From: JADCCX01 sp031378805
GTDB lineage: Bacteria > Pseudomonadota > Alphaproteobacteria > Rhizobiales > Beijerinckiaceae
NCBI GenBank assembly: GCA_031378805.1
Contig: JANNEO010000002.1
Location: 1-64,000 of the forward strand
Reading direction: 5' to 3'
Length of the DNA: 64,000 nt
A program made the position numbers and the translations under genes. Positions 24,164 through 32,287 of this stretch are shown in pieces; position 1 is the stretch's first letter; each line of letters starts with the position of its first letter. The notes under the pieces were generated by a model. The model did no database searches. It had not been told where the DNA came from and saw only the letters and a program-made list of their open reading frames with translations.

Positions 24164-26035
24164 TCAGCGATTCCTGCCACCCGTCTTTTCCGCTTTTGCC
24201 GCGTCCCACCACCAGATCGATGGAAAAGCCGTGGCACCGTAGCGCGGCATGGCCTCGGGTCGGCCAAATCGATCCCAGTAGGCCACGAACTCCCTGTCCT
24301 CCGTCAACACGGGAATACCGATCACCATGCGTTGCAGCACACGGTCCAGCAGCCTGCCCGCAGCCGTCTTTTCCGCTCCGGCAGGAGCCAGCACGAGCTT
24401 TTCGACCAAGGCATCCACCAGCGGACTGTTCAGGCCACCCAGGTTGTTGGTGCCCCGCTTGTCGGCACTGCCGGAGGAAAAATAATCGCGCACCTCGCTG
24501 CCCGGTGCATGGCCCTGCACCCAGCCATGCACTGCGATATCGAAATCGAAACTTCGCATACGGTTCTGGTACTGCACCTCATCCACCTGCCGGATCTGCA
24601 CCGCAATGCCCAGCTTCGCAAGTTGATCGCCATAAACAGTAGCGACGCGCTCCATCACCGCATCTTCCAGCACGAACTCAAGCGTGAGCTGCTGCCCCTT
24701 GGGGTCTGTAAGTCGACCATCCCTGAGGGTGAAACCAGCTTCCTTGAGCAGTTCCAGCGCCTTGAACAGACTGGCCCTCGCGTTGTTGACCCTGTGCTGC
24801 CCCCCCACACCATCGAGCTGGCTGGCCTCCGGCGCATCCGGCAGTACCTTGAGCAGCAACCGCTCCTCCTCTGACAGCGGTCCGCTCGCCTCGAACGCAG
24901 TATGCGGGAAATAGGAGCCAGGCCGCGACAGCAGCGCATGAAACACCTGCCGGTTCACATCGTCGAAATCGAAGGCCATCGTCAGGGCTTGCCGAAGGCG
25001 CGGATCGCTGAACTTTGCCCGACGCAGATTGAACACGAGCGCGCGCACTATGCCGATCCGCTCGATGCCGAATGCCGCCTTGACGATGCGACCGTCCGTG
25101 GCCGCCGGGAAGCCGTAGCCCACCGCCCAGGACTTCAGGCTGGTCTCTCGCCGCAGATCGACGAGGTCCGCCTTGAAAGCCTCGAACATCACGTTCGCAT
25201 CCCGGAAATACTCGATATCGAGACGCTCGAAATTCTCTGTTCCCACGCGGATCGGGACACCCCACCCCCAGTAGTCGGGGACACGCTCGTAGGTGACGGT
25301 GCGACCGGGATCGAAGGACTTCACCCTGTAGGGCCCGGACCCCAGAGGCGGCTCCAGTGTCGTCGCCGCCACATCGCGGGGCGCGCCACGTGAATCCATC
25401 CCTTCCCACCAGTGCTTCGGCAGGATGCTCATCTGTCCGATGTAGAGGGGCAGCGCCGCATCTCCGGCCTGGCTGAAGATGAAACGCACCTCGCGCTCGG
25501 AAATCCTTTCAACGTCTCGCACCTTGAGGAATTGCAGGTTGAACTGTGGCGACAGGCGCTTCCACGTGTGAAACGAGAAGATCACATCATCCGCCGTCAC
25601 GGGATTGCCGTCATGCCAGCGAGCTTCGGGCCGCAACCGGAACGACACTTCGGAAAAATCCGCCGGAAACGCCACGGCTTCGGCCAACAGGCCGTATTCC
25701 GTCGTCGGCTCGTCCAGGGACACCATCAGCAGCGGCTCGTAGAGCTTCATCAGGGAAGCGGCGAGCTTCCCCTTCACACCGCTTATGAACGGATTGAAAT
25801 TGTCGAATGAGCCAGAGGCACCGATCCGCACCATGCCCCCCACAGGGGCCTGGGGATTGACGTAGTCGGGGTGGCGGAAACCGGGGCCGTATTTCGGCTC
25901 ACCCGTCAGCGAAATCGCATGACGCCATGGTGGCGACTGGGCGCTGGCCGGAGACAGCAGAAGCAAAGCGACCGGGAAAGCCGCCAGCAACACCCTCCCC
26001 CACCCGAGCACCTGTTTTAACGACGCCATCGTCAC
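24164..26035 (-). CDS. oligopeptide-binding protein YejA-like, Sec-exported
   Basis: A 623-residue SBP family 5 protein, first gene of the yej operon. The N-terminus is a Sec-type signal (hydrophobic 'VLLAAFPVALLLLSPASAQS') without twin arginines. It shares the family phrases 'HAISLTGEPKYGPGFRHPDY', 'QAPVGGMVRIGASG' and 'WHDGNPVTADDVIFSFHTWK' with the downstream paralogue but is clearly diverged. Two paralogues before one permease set imply that YejBEF accepts cargo from two binding proteins with different specificities. ATG 26035 and 26029 are both possible starts. Confidence 0.9.
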   Translation of the reverse strand: MTMASLKQVLGWGRVLLAAFPVALLLLSPASAQSPPWRHAISLTGEPKYGPGFRHPDYVNPQAPVGGMVRIGASGSFDNFNPFISGVKGKLAASLMKLYEPLLMVSLDEPTTEYGLLAEAVAFPADFSEVSFRLRPEARWHDGNPVTADDVIFSFHTWKRLSPQFNLQFLKVRDVERISEREVRFIFSQAGDAALPLYIGQMSILPKHWWEGMDSRGAPRDVAATTLEPPLGSGPYRVKSFDPGRTVTYERVPDYWGWGVPIRVGTENFERLDIEYFRDANVMFEAFKADLVDLRRETSLKSWAVGYGFPAATDGRIVKAAFGIERIGIVRALVFNLRRAKFSDPRLRQALTMAFDFDDVNRQVFHALLSRPGSYFPHTAFEASGPLSEEERLLLKVLPDAPEASQLDGVGGQHRVNNARASLFKALELLKEAGFTLRDGRLTDPKGQQLTLEFVLEDAVMERVATVYGDQLAKLGIAVQIRQVDEVQYQNRMRSFDFDIAVHGWVQGHAPGSEVRDYFSSGSADKRGTNNLGGLNSPLVDALVEKLVLAPAGAEKTAAGRLLDRVLQRMVIGIPVLTEDREFVAYWDRFGRPEAMPRYGATAFPSIWWWDAAKAEKTGGRNR

Positions 26036-26089
26036 ATCATGTCAGGAACAGGGCGAATGGCAATTCACAGCAGCACATTCCCTCCAACA

Positions 26090-26114
26090 AAAAAGGGCCA
26101 CGCAGGCCCTTTTT
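26090..26114. terminator. bidirectional intrinsic terminator downstream of the cytochrome c gene
   Basis: AAAAAGGGCC (26090-26099) pairs with GGCCCTTTTT (26105-26114) around a 5-base loop. Read on the minus strand it lies just after the cytochrome c stop at 26139 and ends with a run of T, so it should terminate that transcript before the yej operon. Confidence 0.9.
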
Positions 26115-26138
26115 GCCAAATCACTGACTATTCTCGCG

Positions 26139-26684
26139 TCACTTCGGCAGAGCCAATGGGCTATCCGACAGAGTGTTGAGATACGCGACAAGATCAGCCC
26201 GTGTCCTGGGATTGGAGATCCCGGCATAGGACATCGATGTTCCAGCAATGTAACCCTTGGGATTTTCCACGAACTTGTCGATGGTCTCGAAATCCCACTT
26301 CTCACCCTTCGCCGCCACGGTCTTGAGGGCCGCGGAATAGCCAAAGCCTGCAACCTGTCCCTTGGCCCGACCAAGCACGCCCCACATGTTGGGGCCGACC
26401 TTGTTGGCTCCGCCCTTGTCAGGCGTATGACAGGCCGCGCATTGCTTGAATGTGGCCTCACCCTTGGACTTGTCTGAGGACGCCAAGCGCACGGCAATGG
26501 GCTCGGCCACAACGGCAGGAGCCGAGGCGGCGACGGCAGCACCAGCAGGCATCGGCAGATCGTAGCCAGGCTTGGCGGCTTTCTTTTCGGCGAACAGCAG
26601 TTCACCGCCGAAGCTCGTCAGCATCAGGAAGGTCAAGGAACCAAGGACCGCACCCGCCACCTTGTTCAGCTCAAAGGAGTCCAT
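26139..26684 (-). CDS. membrane-anchored cytochrome c (CycM-type)
   Basis: A 181-residue class I cytochrome c tethered by one N-terminal helix (residues about 9-31), which carries electrons on the periplasmic side between the bc1 complex and terminal oxidases. The haem site CAACH is at residues 82-86 and the axial Met is in 'GTSMSYAGI' (Met151). A flexible Ala/Pro-rich linker separates anchor and haem domain. Position divergent from kdsB-pheA is the usual arrangement in Hyphomicrobiales. The gene name cycM is likely but left blank because related anchors exist. Confidence 0.92.
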   Translation of the reverse strand: MDSFELNKVAGAVLGSLTFLMLTSFGGELLFAEKKAAKPGYDLPMPAGAAVAASAPAVVAEPIAVRLASSDKSKGEATFKQCAACHTPDKGGANKVGPNMWGVLGRAKGQVAGFGYSAALKTVAAKGEKWDFETIDKFVENPKGYIAGTSMSYAGISNPRTRADLVAYLNTLSDSPLALPK

Positions 26685-26862
26685 GATCCTCGATCTCCGT
26701 ATTGTTCAAGGCACGATTGTTGCCGGATCAGCAACCAGCAGAAACTGTGCCTGAATTTCCGCGATCAATAGACGCTTTGACGCGGATTGCGCAACCCGTA
26801 TAAGCGGCTGCATCCGTGCTACTTTTTGACGCCTCGCCTGCGTTTTTCGCAACCTTCCCGTT

Positions 26863-26898
26863 CAGCAAACCGTCCTTGTCCAGCAAACCGTCCTGTCC
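26863..26898 (+). repeat. short tandem repeat upstream of kdsB
   Basis: CAGCAAACCGTCCTTGTC is followed immediately by CAGCAAACCGTCCTGTC and then CAGCATG, the last overlapping the kdsB start codon. Two and a bit copies of a 17-18 base unit fill the 5' leader of kdsB. Origin is probably slippage; a regulatory role is unproven. Confidence 0.6.
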
Positions 26899-26901
26899 AG
26901 C

Positions 26902-27639
26902 ATGTCCGATCCGATCATTGTCATTCCTGCCCGCATGGCCGCCACTCGCCTGCCAAACAAACCGTTGGCCGACATCAATGGCAAGCCGATGATCGTGCAT
27001 GTCTGGGAACGGGCCATGGAGGCCGGCGTCGGCCCGGTGATCGTCGCCACGGACAGCCGTGATATTGCCGCCGCAGTGGAAGCCGCAGGTGGTCGCGCCA
27101 TCATGACGCGCGACGATCATCCTTCGGGGTCGGATCGCGTTTATGAAGCTGTGGAAAAGGCTGACCCGAACGGCCTGCATGATGTCGTCGTCAACCTTCA
27201 GGGTGATTTCCCGACAATCGATCCGCGCGCCATCGCGGTGTCGGTCCTGCCGCTGGCCGATACCGCCGTCGATATCGCCACGCTGGCAGCCGTGATTGTG
27301 GACGAAGACGAGATGACCGCGCCATCAGTCGTCAAACTGATCGGATCGGAAATCGCGCCGAACAGGATGCGGGCGCTCTATTTCACCCGCGCGACCGCGC
27401 CAACCGGCCCTGGTCCCCTCTATCATCACGTGGGTCTTTACGCATATCGACGCAAGGCGCTGGCCCGCTTTGTCAGCCTGCCTCCCTCGCCGCTGGAATT
27501 ACGGGAAAAATTGGAGCAGTTGCGCGCCATCGAGGCGGGAATGCGCATCGACGTTGCGGTGATCGACCATGTTCCGCGCGGCGTCGACACGCCGGGCGAC
27601 CTGATCATCGTGCGCGAACTGCTTCGCCTCAGACATTGA
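26902..27639 (+). CDS. kdsB: 3-deoxy-manno-octulosonate cytidylyltransferase
   Basis: Activates Kdo with CTP to CMP-Kdo for lipopolysaccharide core assembly. The 245-residue protein shows the family signature 'IIVIPARMAATRLPNKPLAD' at the N-terminus, 'VIVATDSRDI', 'MTRDDHPSGSDRVYEAV', 'VVNLQGDFPTIDP' (usually 'NLQGDEP'; here Phe replaces Glu, seen in some alphaproteobacterial enzymes) and 'HHVGLYAYRRKAL'. The start ATG follows a short direct repeat that occupies the leader. pheA starts 18 bases downstream. Confidence 0.95.
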   Translation: MSDPIIVIPARMAATRLPNKPLADINGKPMIVHVWERAMEAGVGPVIVATDSRDIAAAVEAAGGRAIMTRDDHPSGSDRVYEAVEKADPNGLHDVVVNLQGDFPTIDPRAIAVSVLPLADTAVDIATLAAVIVDEDEMTAPSVVKLIGSEIAPNRMRALYFTRATAPTGPGPLYHHVGLYAYRRKALARFVSLPPSPLELREKLEQLRAIEAGMRIDVAVIDHVPRGVDTPGDLIIVRELLRLRH

Positions 27640-27657
27640 TCGAACACCGTGGAACCG

Positions 27658-28509
27658 ATGAAACAGCTTATTTCCTTCCAGGGCGAGCCTGGAGCCAATT
27701 CCCACAGCGCCTGCGAGCAGGCCTTCCCCGAGATGGAGCCATTGCCCTGTCCAACCTTCGAGGACGCCTTTGCCGCTGTCCAGGAGGGCACGGCGGCGCT
27801 GGCCATGATTCCGATCGAGAACTCGATTGCCGGGCGCGTGGCCGATATCCATCATCTGCTGCCGACCTCGGGCCTCAACATCATCGGCGAGCATTTCCTG
27901 CCGATTCATTTCCAGCTCATGGCGCTTCCCGCTGCGTCACTCTCGACCATCAAGGATGTCTACAGCCACGTCCATGCCATCGGGCAATGCCGCAAGATCA
28001 TCCGTAAGCTCGGCCTCAAGGCCCATGTGGCCGGGGATACGGCAGGATCGGCGCGGCAGGTTGCGGAATGGAATGACGTGACCAAGGCGTCGCTCGCGCC
28101 CCGTCTCGCGGCACCGATCTACGGCCTGAAAATCCTGGCCGAAGACGTGGAGGACGAGGCGCACAACACCACACGCTTTGTGGTGCTCTCGAAAAAGTCG
28201 AAAATCGCCAAACGCAACGGTGTTCCGCTTGTCACGAGCTTCGTCTTTCGCGTGCGCAACGTGCCAGCCGCGCTTTACAAAGCCATGGGCGGTTTCGCCA
28301 CAAACGGCGTCAACATGAGCAAGCTCGAGAGCTACATGGTGGAAGGGCAGTTCACCGCCACGCAGTTTTACGCCGAGGTCGATGGACACCCGGATGATCC
28401 GGGCCTGAAGCACGCTTTCGAGGAACTGGCCTTCTTCTCGAAGGAGCTGCGCATCATCGGCGTCTATCCCGCGCATCCCTATCGGGAGGAAGCAGCAAAA
28501 GGCAGCTGA
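27658..28509 (+). CDS. pheA: prephenate dehydratase
   Basis: Converts prephenate to phenylpyruvate for phenylalanine synthesis. A 283-residue monofunctional enzyme with a periplasmic-binding-like catalytic domain ('ISFQGEPGANSHSAC', 'IPIENSIAGRVADIHHLL', the catalytic Thr-Arg-Phe in 'NTTRFVVLS') and a C-terminal ACT domain ('GVNMSKLESYMVEGQFTATQ', holding the ESRP-like feedback loop). ATG 27658 is preferred; a GTG at 27649 in frame would add three residues. It follows kdsB closely and converges with nudC two bases after its stop. Confidence 0.95.
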   Translation: MKQLISFQGEPGANSHSACEQAFPEMEPLPCPTFEDAFAAVQEGTAALAMIPIENSIAGRVADIHHLLPTSGLNIIGEHFLPIHFQLMALPAASLSTIKDVYSHVHAIGQCRKIIRKLGLKAHVAGDTAGSARQVAEWNDVTKASLAPRLAAPIYGLKILAEDVEDEAHNTTRFVVLSKKSKIAKRNGVPLVTSFVFRVRNVPAALYKAMGGFATNGVNMSKLESYMVEGQFTATQFYAEVDGHPDDPGLKHAFEELAFFSKELRIIGVYPAHPYREEAAKGS

Positions 28510-28511
28510 CG

Positions 28512-29456
28512 TTAGTTACTGTCCGCAAATATCTGCATGATGTGGTTGGCAATCGCCATGCGTGGCGGCGCGGAAATGCCCTTGGGATGCTCATTGCGCA
28601 GGATCTGACGCACTTCCTCGCGGCTGAACCAGCGGGCATCGGCCAGTTCCGTCGCATCGATGGTGATTTCTGAGGATGTGGCTTCCGCCAGGCAGCCGAT
28701 CATGAGCGAGCTGGGAAAAGGCCAGGGCTGGGCACTGAGATAGCGCACCCGGCCTGTCCTGACACCGGTTTCCTCCAGGATTTCGCGGCGCACCGCATCC
28801 TCAATCGTCTCGCCCGGCTCCATGAAGCCCGCGAGGCAGGAATAGCGTCCCTCGGGAAACTGCGGGGCGCGTCCCATCAGACACTGATCACCGCGAACAG
28901 CGAGCATGATCACCACGGGATCGGTGCGGGGAAAGTGCTCTGTGTTGCAGGCCTGGCAGCGCCGCTTCCAGCCTGCGGAAGTGGCTGCGGTGGCAACCCC
29001 GCAATTGCTGCAGAAGCGATGCCTGTTGTGCCACAGCAGCATCGCCTTTGCCGTACCGATGGCATTGATGATGCCAGGCGAAAACAGCCCCTGCATGGCA
29101 ATGGATCGCATGTCGATCAGCTTGATATCCTCGCGCAGCTTCAGTGAATCGAACTGCTGCGATGCGATTTCGAGCGCAAAACGCGGCGCACCTTCGTCGA
29201 GGCCAAGAAACAGGACATCGCCTGCCGGGCCAAGATCGCTTGCGCGCGCCTGCGAGAGCAGCGGATTCAGCGCACCGCCATCAAGGGCCAGCACCGGCGT
29301 GTCCCGGCAAACCGCCACGAAACGGGCCTCAGGGTCGACCATGGCTGCGGCCTGCCAGACAGCGTCGTCGCGTCGCCAGGCCGCCCGGTCGAACGCCAGG
29401 GTAGCAAAGCCGAGATCTGTAGCCGCAGCGGTTGTTGCCCCTTCGAACAGATCCAT
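28512..29456 (-). CDS. nudC: NADH pyrophosphatase / NAD-capped RNA decapping Nudix hydrolase
   Basis: A 314-residue Nudix hydrolase that splits NADH or NAD-RNA caps to NMN(H) and AMP. The zinc ribbon has C-x2-C ... C-x2-C in 'HRFCSNCGVATAA' and 'RRCQACNTEHFPRTDPVV'. The Nudix box 'GFMEPGETIEDAVRREILEE' is intact, followed by the NudC-specific SQPWPFP-like stretch, here 'LSAQPWPFPSSLMIG'. The ATG shares one base with the stop of the upstream HIT gene (TGATG), so the two nucleotide hydrolases are coupled. Confidence 0.95.
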   Translation of the reverse strand: MDLFEGATTAAATDLGFATLAFDRAAWRRDDAVWQAAAMVDPEARFVAVCRDTPVLALDGGALNPLLSQARASDLGPAGDVLFLGLDEGAPRFALEIASQQFDSLKLREDIKLIDMRSIAMQGLFSPGIINAIGTAKAMLLWHNRHRFCSNCGVATAATSAGWKRRCQACNTEHFPRTDPVVIMLAVRGDQCLMGRAPQFPEGRYSCLAGFMEPGETIEDAVRREILEETGVRTGRVRYLSAQPWPFPSSLMIGCLAEATSSEITIDATELADARWFSREEVRQILRNEHPKGISAPPRMAIANHIMQIFADSN

Positions 29457-29899
29457 CAGACCAACTCCTGGAGGCCAAGGGGTTTCAGGACAGCAACCAG
29501 CCGGTCAAGCGTAACTCCGGCCATGTGAGGCGGATAGGGTTGCGCCTCGCCCACGCCCCAGACCGGACCCGGCCAGGCCGCATCGGAGAGAAAGCGACCG
29601 AGCACATGCACATGCAACTGCCGAACACGATTGCCCAATGCACCTACGTTCAGCTTGTCTGGAGAGTACAGAGACCTCAACGCGTTCGATGTTGCCGCGA
29701 TTTCGCGCATGAGCAGTATCTGGTCCGATTCTGAGAGATCGATGATCTCGGCCAGATCGGGCTTTCCCGGCACAAGAATGAGCCAAGGATAGCGGGCGTC
29801 ATTCATCAGCAGCACGCGACTGAGGGCAAAACGCCCAATGGGCAGCGTATCTGCCTCGAGCCGCGAATCGAGCGAAAAAAGCAATTGGGAAGAGGACAT
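29456..29899 (-). CDS. HIT-family nucleotide-binding protein
   Basis: A 147-residue histidine-triad protein. The catalytic motif is 'RQLHVHVLGR' near residue 100, which carries H-x-H-x and then Leu-Gly-Arg in place of the third His, as in the diadenosine-tetraphosphate hydrolase-like subgroup of alphaproteobacteria. 'RYPWLILVPGKPDLAEIIDL' is typical of the fold start. It overlaps nudC, so both probably act on dinucleotide metabolites. A perfect 11-base hairpin covers its start region (separate entry). Whether hydrolysis is retained with an altered third His is open. Confidence 0.85.
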   Translation of the reverse strand: MSSSQLLFSLDSRLEADTLPIGRFALSRVLLMNDARYPWLILVPGKPDLAEIIDLSESDQILLMREIAATSNALRSLYSPDKLNVGALGNRVRQLHVHVLGRFLSDAAWPGPVWGVGEAQPYPPHMAGVTLDRLVAVLKPLGLQELV

Positions 29900-29922
29900 G
29901 GAGCAGAATCCTTCTGCTCCAT
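29898..29922 (-). promoter_or_regulatory. perfect hairpin over the HIT-gene start codon
   Basis: ATGGAGCAGAA (29898-29908) and TTCTGCTCCAT (29912-29922) form a perfect 11-base inverted repeat with a 3-base loop. In the minus-strand mRNA the ATG of the HIT gene is the last three bases of the stem and the AAGGA ribosome site falls across the loop. Folding would hide both, so this may be a translational switch or thermosensor-like element; it may also just limit read-through. Confidence 0.5.
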
Positions 29923-29965
29923 GCTTCGCATTATCCCGGAAGGCTCCGCAAGCCGGGAGAAGGTG

Positions 29966-30949
29966 TCAGAAGCTGTAGCCCAGCTTCAACTTGGCGATGT
30001 TGCGGCTGAAATTGTCGAGATCCAGCGTATTCGGCGTTCCGCGTGCCTGGCCAGCAACCTGCGTGGCGAAAGTACCGGAGATCGCCAGCTTCTCGGTGGC
30101 CTGCCAGAACACCGTTGGCCCAATGAACCAGGCATGGCCATTCAACGTGTTGAGGAATGTGCCGCTATAGGCCCTGAGATGCTGCCCTTCGACACCGACG
30201 AAGACGGTGTCGGCAAGCTTGGCGGACAGGGCCGCACGAACATTCAGGCTCGATGCCTTGCACCACCCCCCAGTGAACCCGATGGACGGCACGCAATTGT
30301 TGAGACCCAGCGGCTCACTGCTCGACCAGCCCTGGCCGTACTCGACGTTGATGGCGCCGAAGATTCGGTCGGGTACCAGTGCGAAATCCGTCAAGATCTT
30401 GAACGAGTTGCTGCCCGAGCGCGAACGCTCCGAACCCAGGAAGGGAGTCAGCGGGTCATTGAAGCGGTTGTTGACAGCGCTGTAGCCTGGCTCGGCTGTC
30501 ACCGTGAGGCCGATGCCATGGGTGGCGCGACCCAGAATCTTGTATTTGAACTCGATCTGGCCACCAAAGGCCGTCGCCGAGGCACTGGTCAGTCCGATGC
30601 GATCGGTGGCGCGCGAACTGCCATAATTGAGCGATGGACCGATTTCGAGACAGCGGATCGGCGAGGTCGACACCTGGCCCTTGATATTGTGGCCGTTCAG
30701 CGTGCCAAAGCGCGTGCCATACGCACCGTTGTATTCCAGCGCGGCACCCCATGCTCCCAGATCAGCCACGTCGGAACCAGACGAAAAGCCGAAGATGTCG
30801 CTCGGCAAGCCCGATGTCTCAAGACAGGCATTGTTGGGCGCGGGCGCTGACGGTTTGAGCACCTTGCCGGGCATATCGGCAGCTGACGCCGCAGAAAACG
30901 AGAGCGCGGTCAGGAAGCCAGCTGTGAGAAACGTGGTGGAAAGACGCAT
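29966..30949 (-). CDS. outer-membrane beta-barrel protein
   Basis: A 327-residue exported protein with a clear signal peptide ('MRLSTTFLTAGFLTALSFSA' then 'ASA' cleavage) and a C-terminal aromatic Phe ('KLKLGYSF') as used for outer-membrane insertion. Alternating beta-strand stretches such as 'IEFKYKILGRATHGIGLTVT' and 'SLNVRAALSAKLADTVFVGV' suggest a barrel. Two Cys pairs are present ('NNACLET', 'NNCVPS', 'GGWCKAS'). It is not one of the classic Omp25/31 proteins I know; function unknown. Start 30949 is preferred over the adjacent ATG 30952 because AAGGGG lies six bases before it. It diverges from hisZ. Confidence 0.8.
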   Translation of the reverse strand: MRLSTTFLTAGFLTALSFSAASAADMPGKVLKPSAPAPNNACLETSGLPSDIFGFSSGSDVADLGAWGAALEYNGAYGTRFGTLNGHNIKGQVSTSPIRCLEIGPSLNYGSSRATDRIGLTSASATAFGGQIEFKYKILGRATHGIGLTVTAEPGYSAVNNRFNDPLTPFLGSERSRSGSNSFKILTDFALVPDRIFGAINVEYGQGWSSSEPLGLNNCVPSIGFTGGWCKASSLNVRAALSAKLADTVFVGVEGQHLRAYSGTFLNTLNGHAWFIGPTVFWQATEKLAISGTFATQVAGQARGTPNTLDLDNFSRNIAKLKLGYSF

Positions 30950-31135
30950 CATGAACCCCTTGGAATGACCAAGGCACCGTGGATCGATTACAGTAAACAT
31001 ATCCTTTATATTGCCGTGGAGACGAATGGTTGGCGCAATGAGCGCACAGTCCGTTGCCAAACTGCCACAACCTGTAACCCTGTTGGAGGGAAATGGTCGC
31101 GCAGCCTGGAAGCATCTGCTATCCGCGACCCATCA

Positions 31136-32287
31136 ATGGATGGGCCAATGCAGCCGCATGATAAAACCCGCGACCTGATCGCACTTCTGGAGGCTGCGGG
31201 CTATCCTCGCGCCGACGCGCCCCTGCTGCAACGCGCCGACCTGTTCCTCGATTTGTCAGGTGAGGATATCCGGCGCCGGTTGTTCCTGACACAGGATGCC
31301 GCAGGCACCGAACTGTGCTTACGACCTGAGTTCACCATCCCGCTTTGCGCCAAGGCGGTTCACATGCAGGGTTCGGGGGCCGTGCAGGCTGCCATGTCCT
31401 ATTGCGGGCCAGTGTTCCGCCACCGTCAGGGCGAGAGCGGCGAATTCATCCAGGCAGGCGTCGAGTCGCTTGGCCGCACCGATGCGGAAGCCGCCGATGC
31501 CGAAATCCTGGCCCTTGCCATCCACGCTTCGGAGAAACTCAGTGGAAACTTGCTCGCAAAAACGCGCACCATCGTGCGCCTCGGCGACGCCGGACTGATC
31601 AACGGAGTGCTCGACAGCCTCGCGGTACCAGCCGGTCTGGCGCGCCGTCTCAAACGGCGTCTGGCGAGTGGCAAATCTCCAGCGGAAGCCCTTGGCCAAG
31701 CCACGGGGGGCATGGGTCTTGATCGCTATTCTGGCGTCATGTCGGCGCTGGAAGGTGCCCGAAGCGAAGCCGCCCGTGCTTTTGTGGGCGATATGCTGTC
31801 AATCAGCGGCGTTCGTGCGGCGGGTGGACGCTCGGCGGAAGAGATCGCCGGAAGGTTCATGCGCAAGGCGCAGGAAGGTGCGGGCGGCCTCGATCCTGCC
31901 AAGGCGGCACTGCTGGCGCAGTTCCTCTCGATCGCGGGTGATCCCGATACAGTCGCCACCAATATCCGTCGATTCTGCCAGACCAACGGCATAGACATCC
32001 TGCCAGCCCTCGAGCGCTATGAGGCCCGCATTGGCTTCATGGCGGCACAGGGCATCGATCTGGGAGCCATCACGGCATCGGCTGGCTTTGTTCGTAACCT
32101 CGACTATTACACCGGCATGGTGTTCGAGATTCTACCGGCAGAACCGGAAACTCCCAAGCCACTGGCTGGTGGCGGGCGCTATGACACGCTCCTCCGGCGG
32201 CTTGGCTCGAACGACGATGTTCCAGCAGTCGGATTTTCGCTCTGGGTGGAGCGCTTTGGCACCACAAGCCAGGGGAATGCGGCATGA
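31136..32287 (+). CDS. hisZ: ATP phosphoribosyltransferase regulatory subunit HisZ
   Basis: A 383-residue histidyl-tRNA-synthetase-like protein without synthetase function that makes the histidine-sensitive regulatory part of the HisG complex. It retains class II-like motifs: 'LFLTQDAAGTELCLRPEFTI', 'SYCGPVFRHRQGESGEF', 'QAGVESLG' and 'AGGGRYDTLLRRLG'. An ATG at 31136 or 31148 starts it; reading farther upstream lacks homology. It overlaps hisG by four bases (ATGA). The neighbouring hisG is the long form, which normally needs no HisZ. Confidence 0.93.
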   Translation: MDGPMQPHDKTRDLIALLEAAGYPRADAPLLQRADLFLDLSGEDIRRRLFLTQDAAGTELCLRPEFTIPLCAKAVHMQGSGAVQAAMSYCGPVFRHRQGESGEFIQAGVESLGRTDAEAADAEILALAIHASEKLSGNLLAKTRTIVRLGDAGLINGVLDSLAVPAGLARRLKRRLASGKSPAEALGQATGGMGLDRYSGVMSALEGARSEAARAFVGDMLSISGVRAAGGRSAEEIAGRFMRKAQEGAGGLDPAKAALLAQFLSIAGDPDTVATNIRRFCQTNGIDILPALERYEARIGFMAAQGIDLGAITASAGFVRNLDYYTGMVFEILPAEPETPKPLAGGGRYDTLLRRLGSNDDVPAVGFSLWVERFGTTSQGNAA

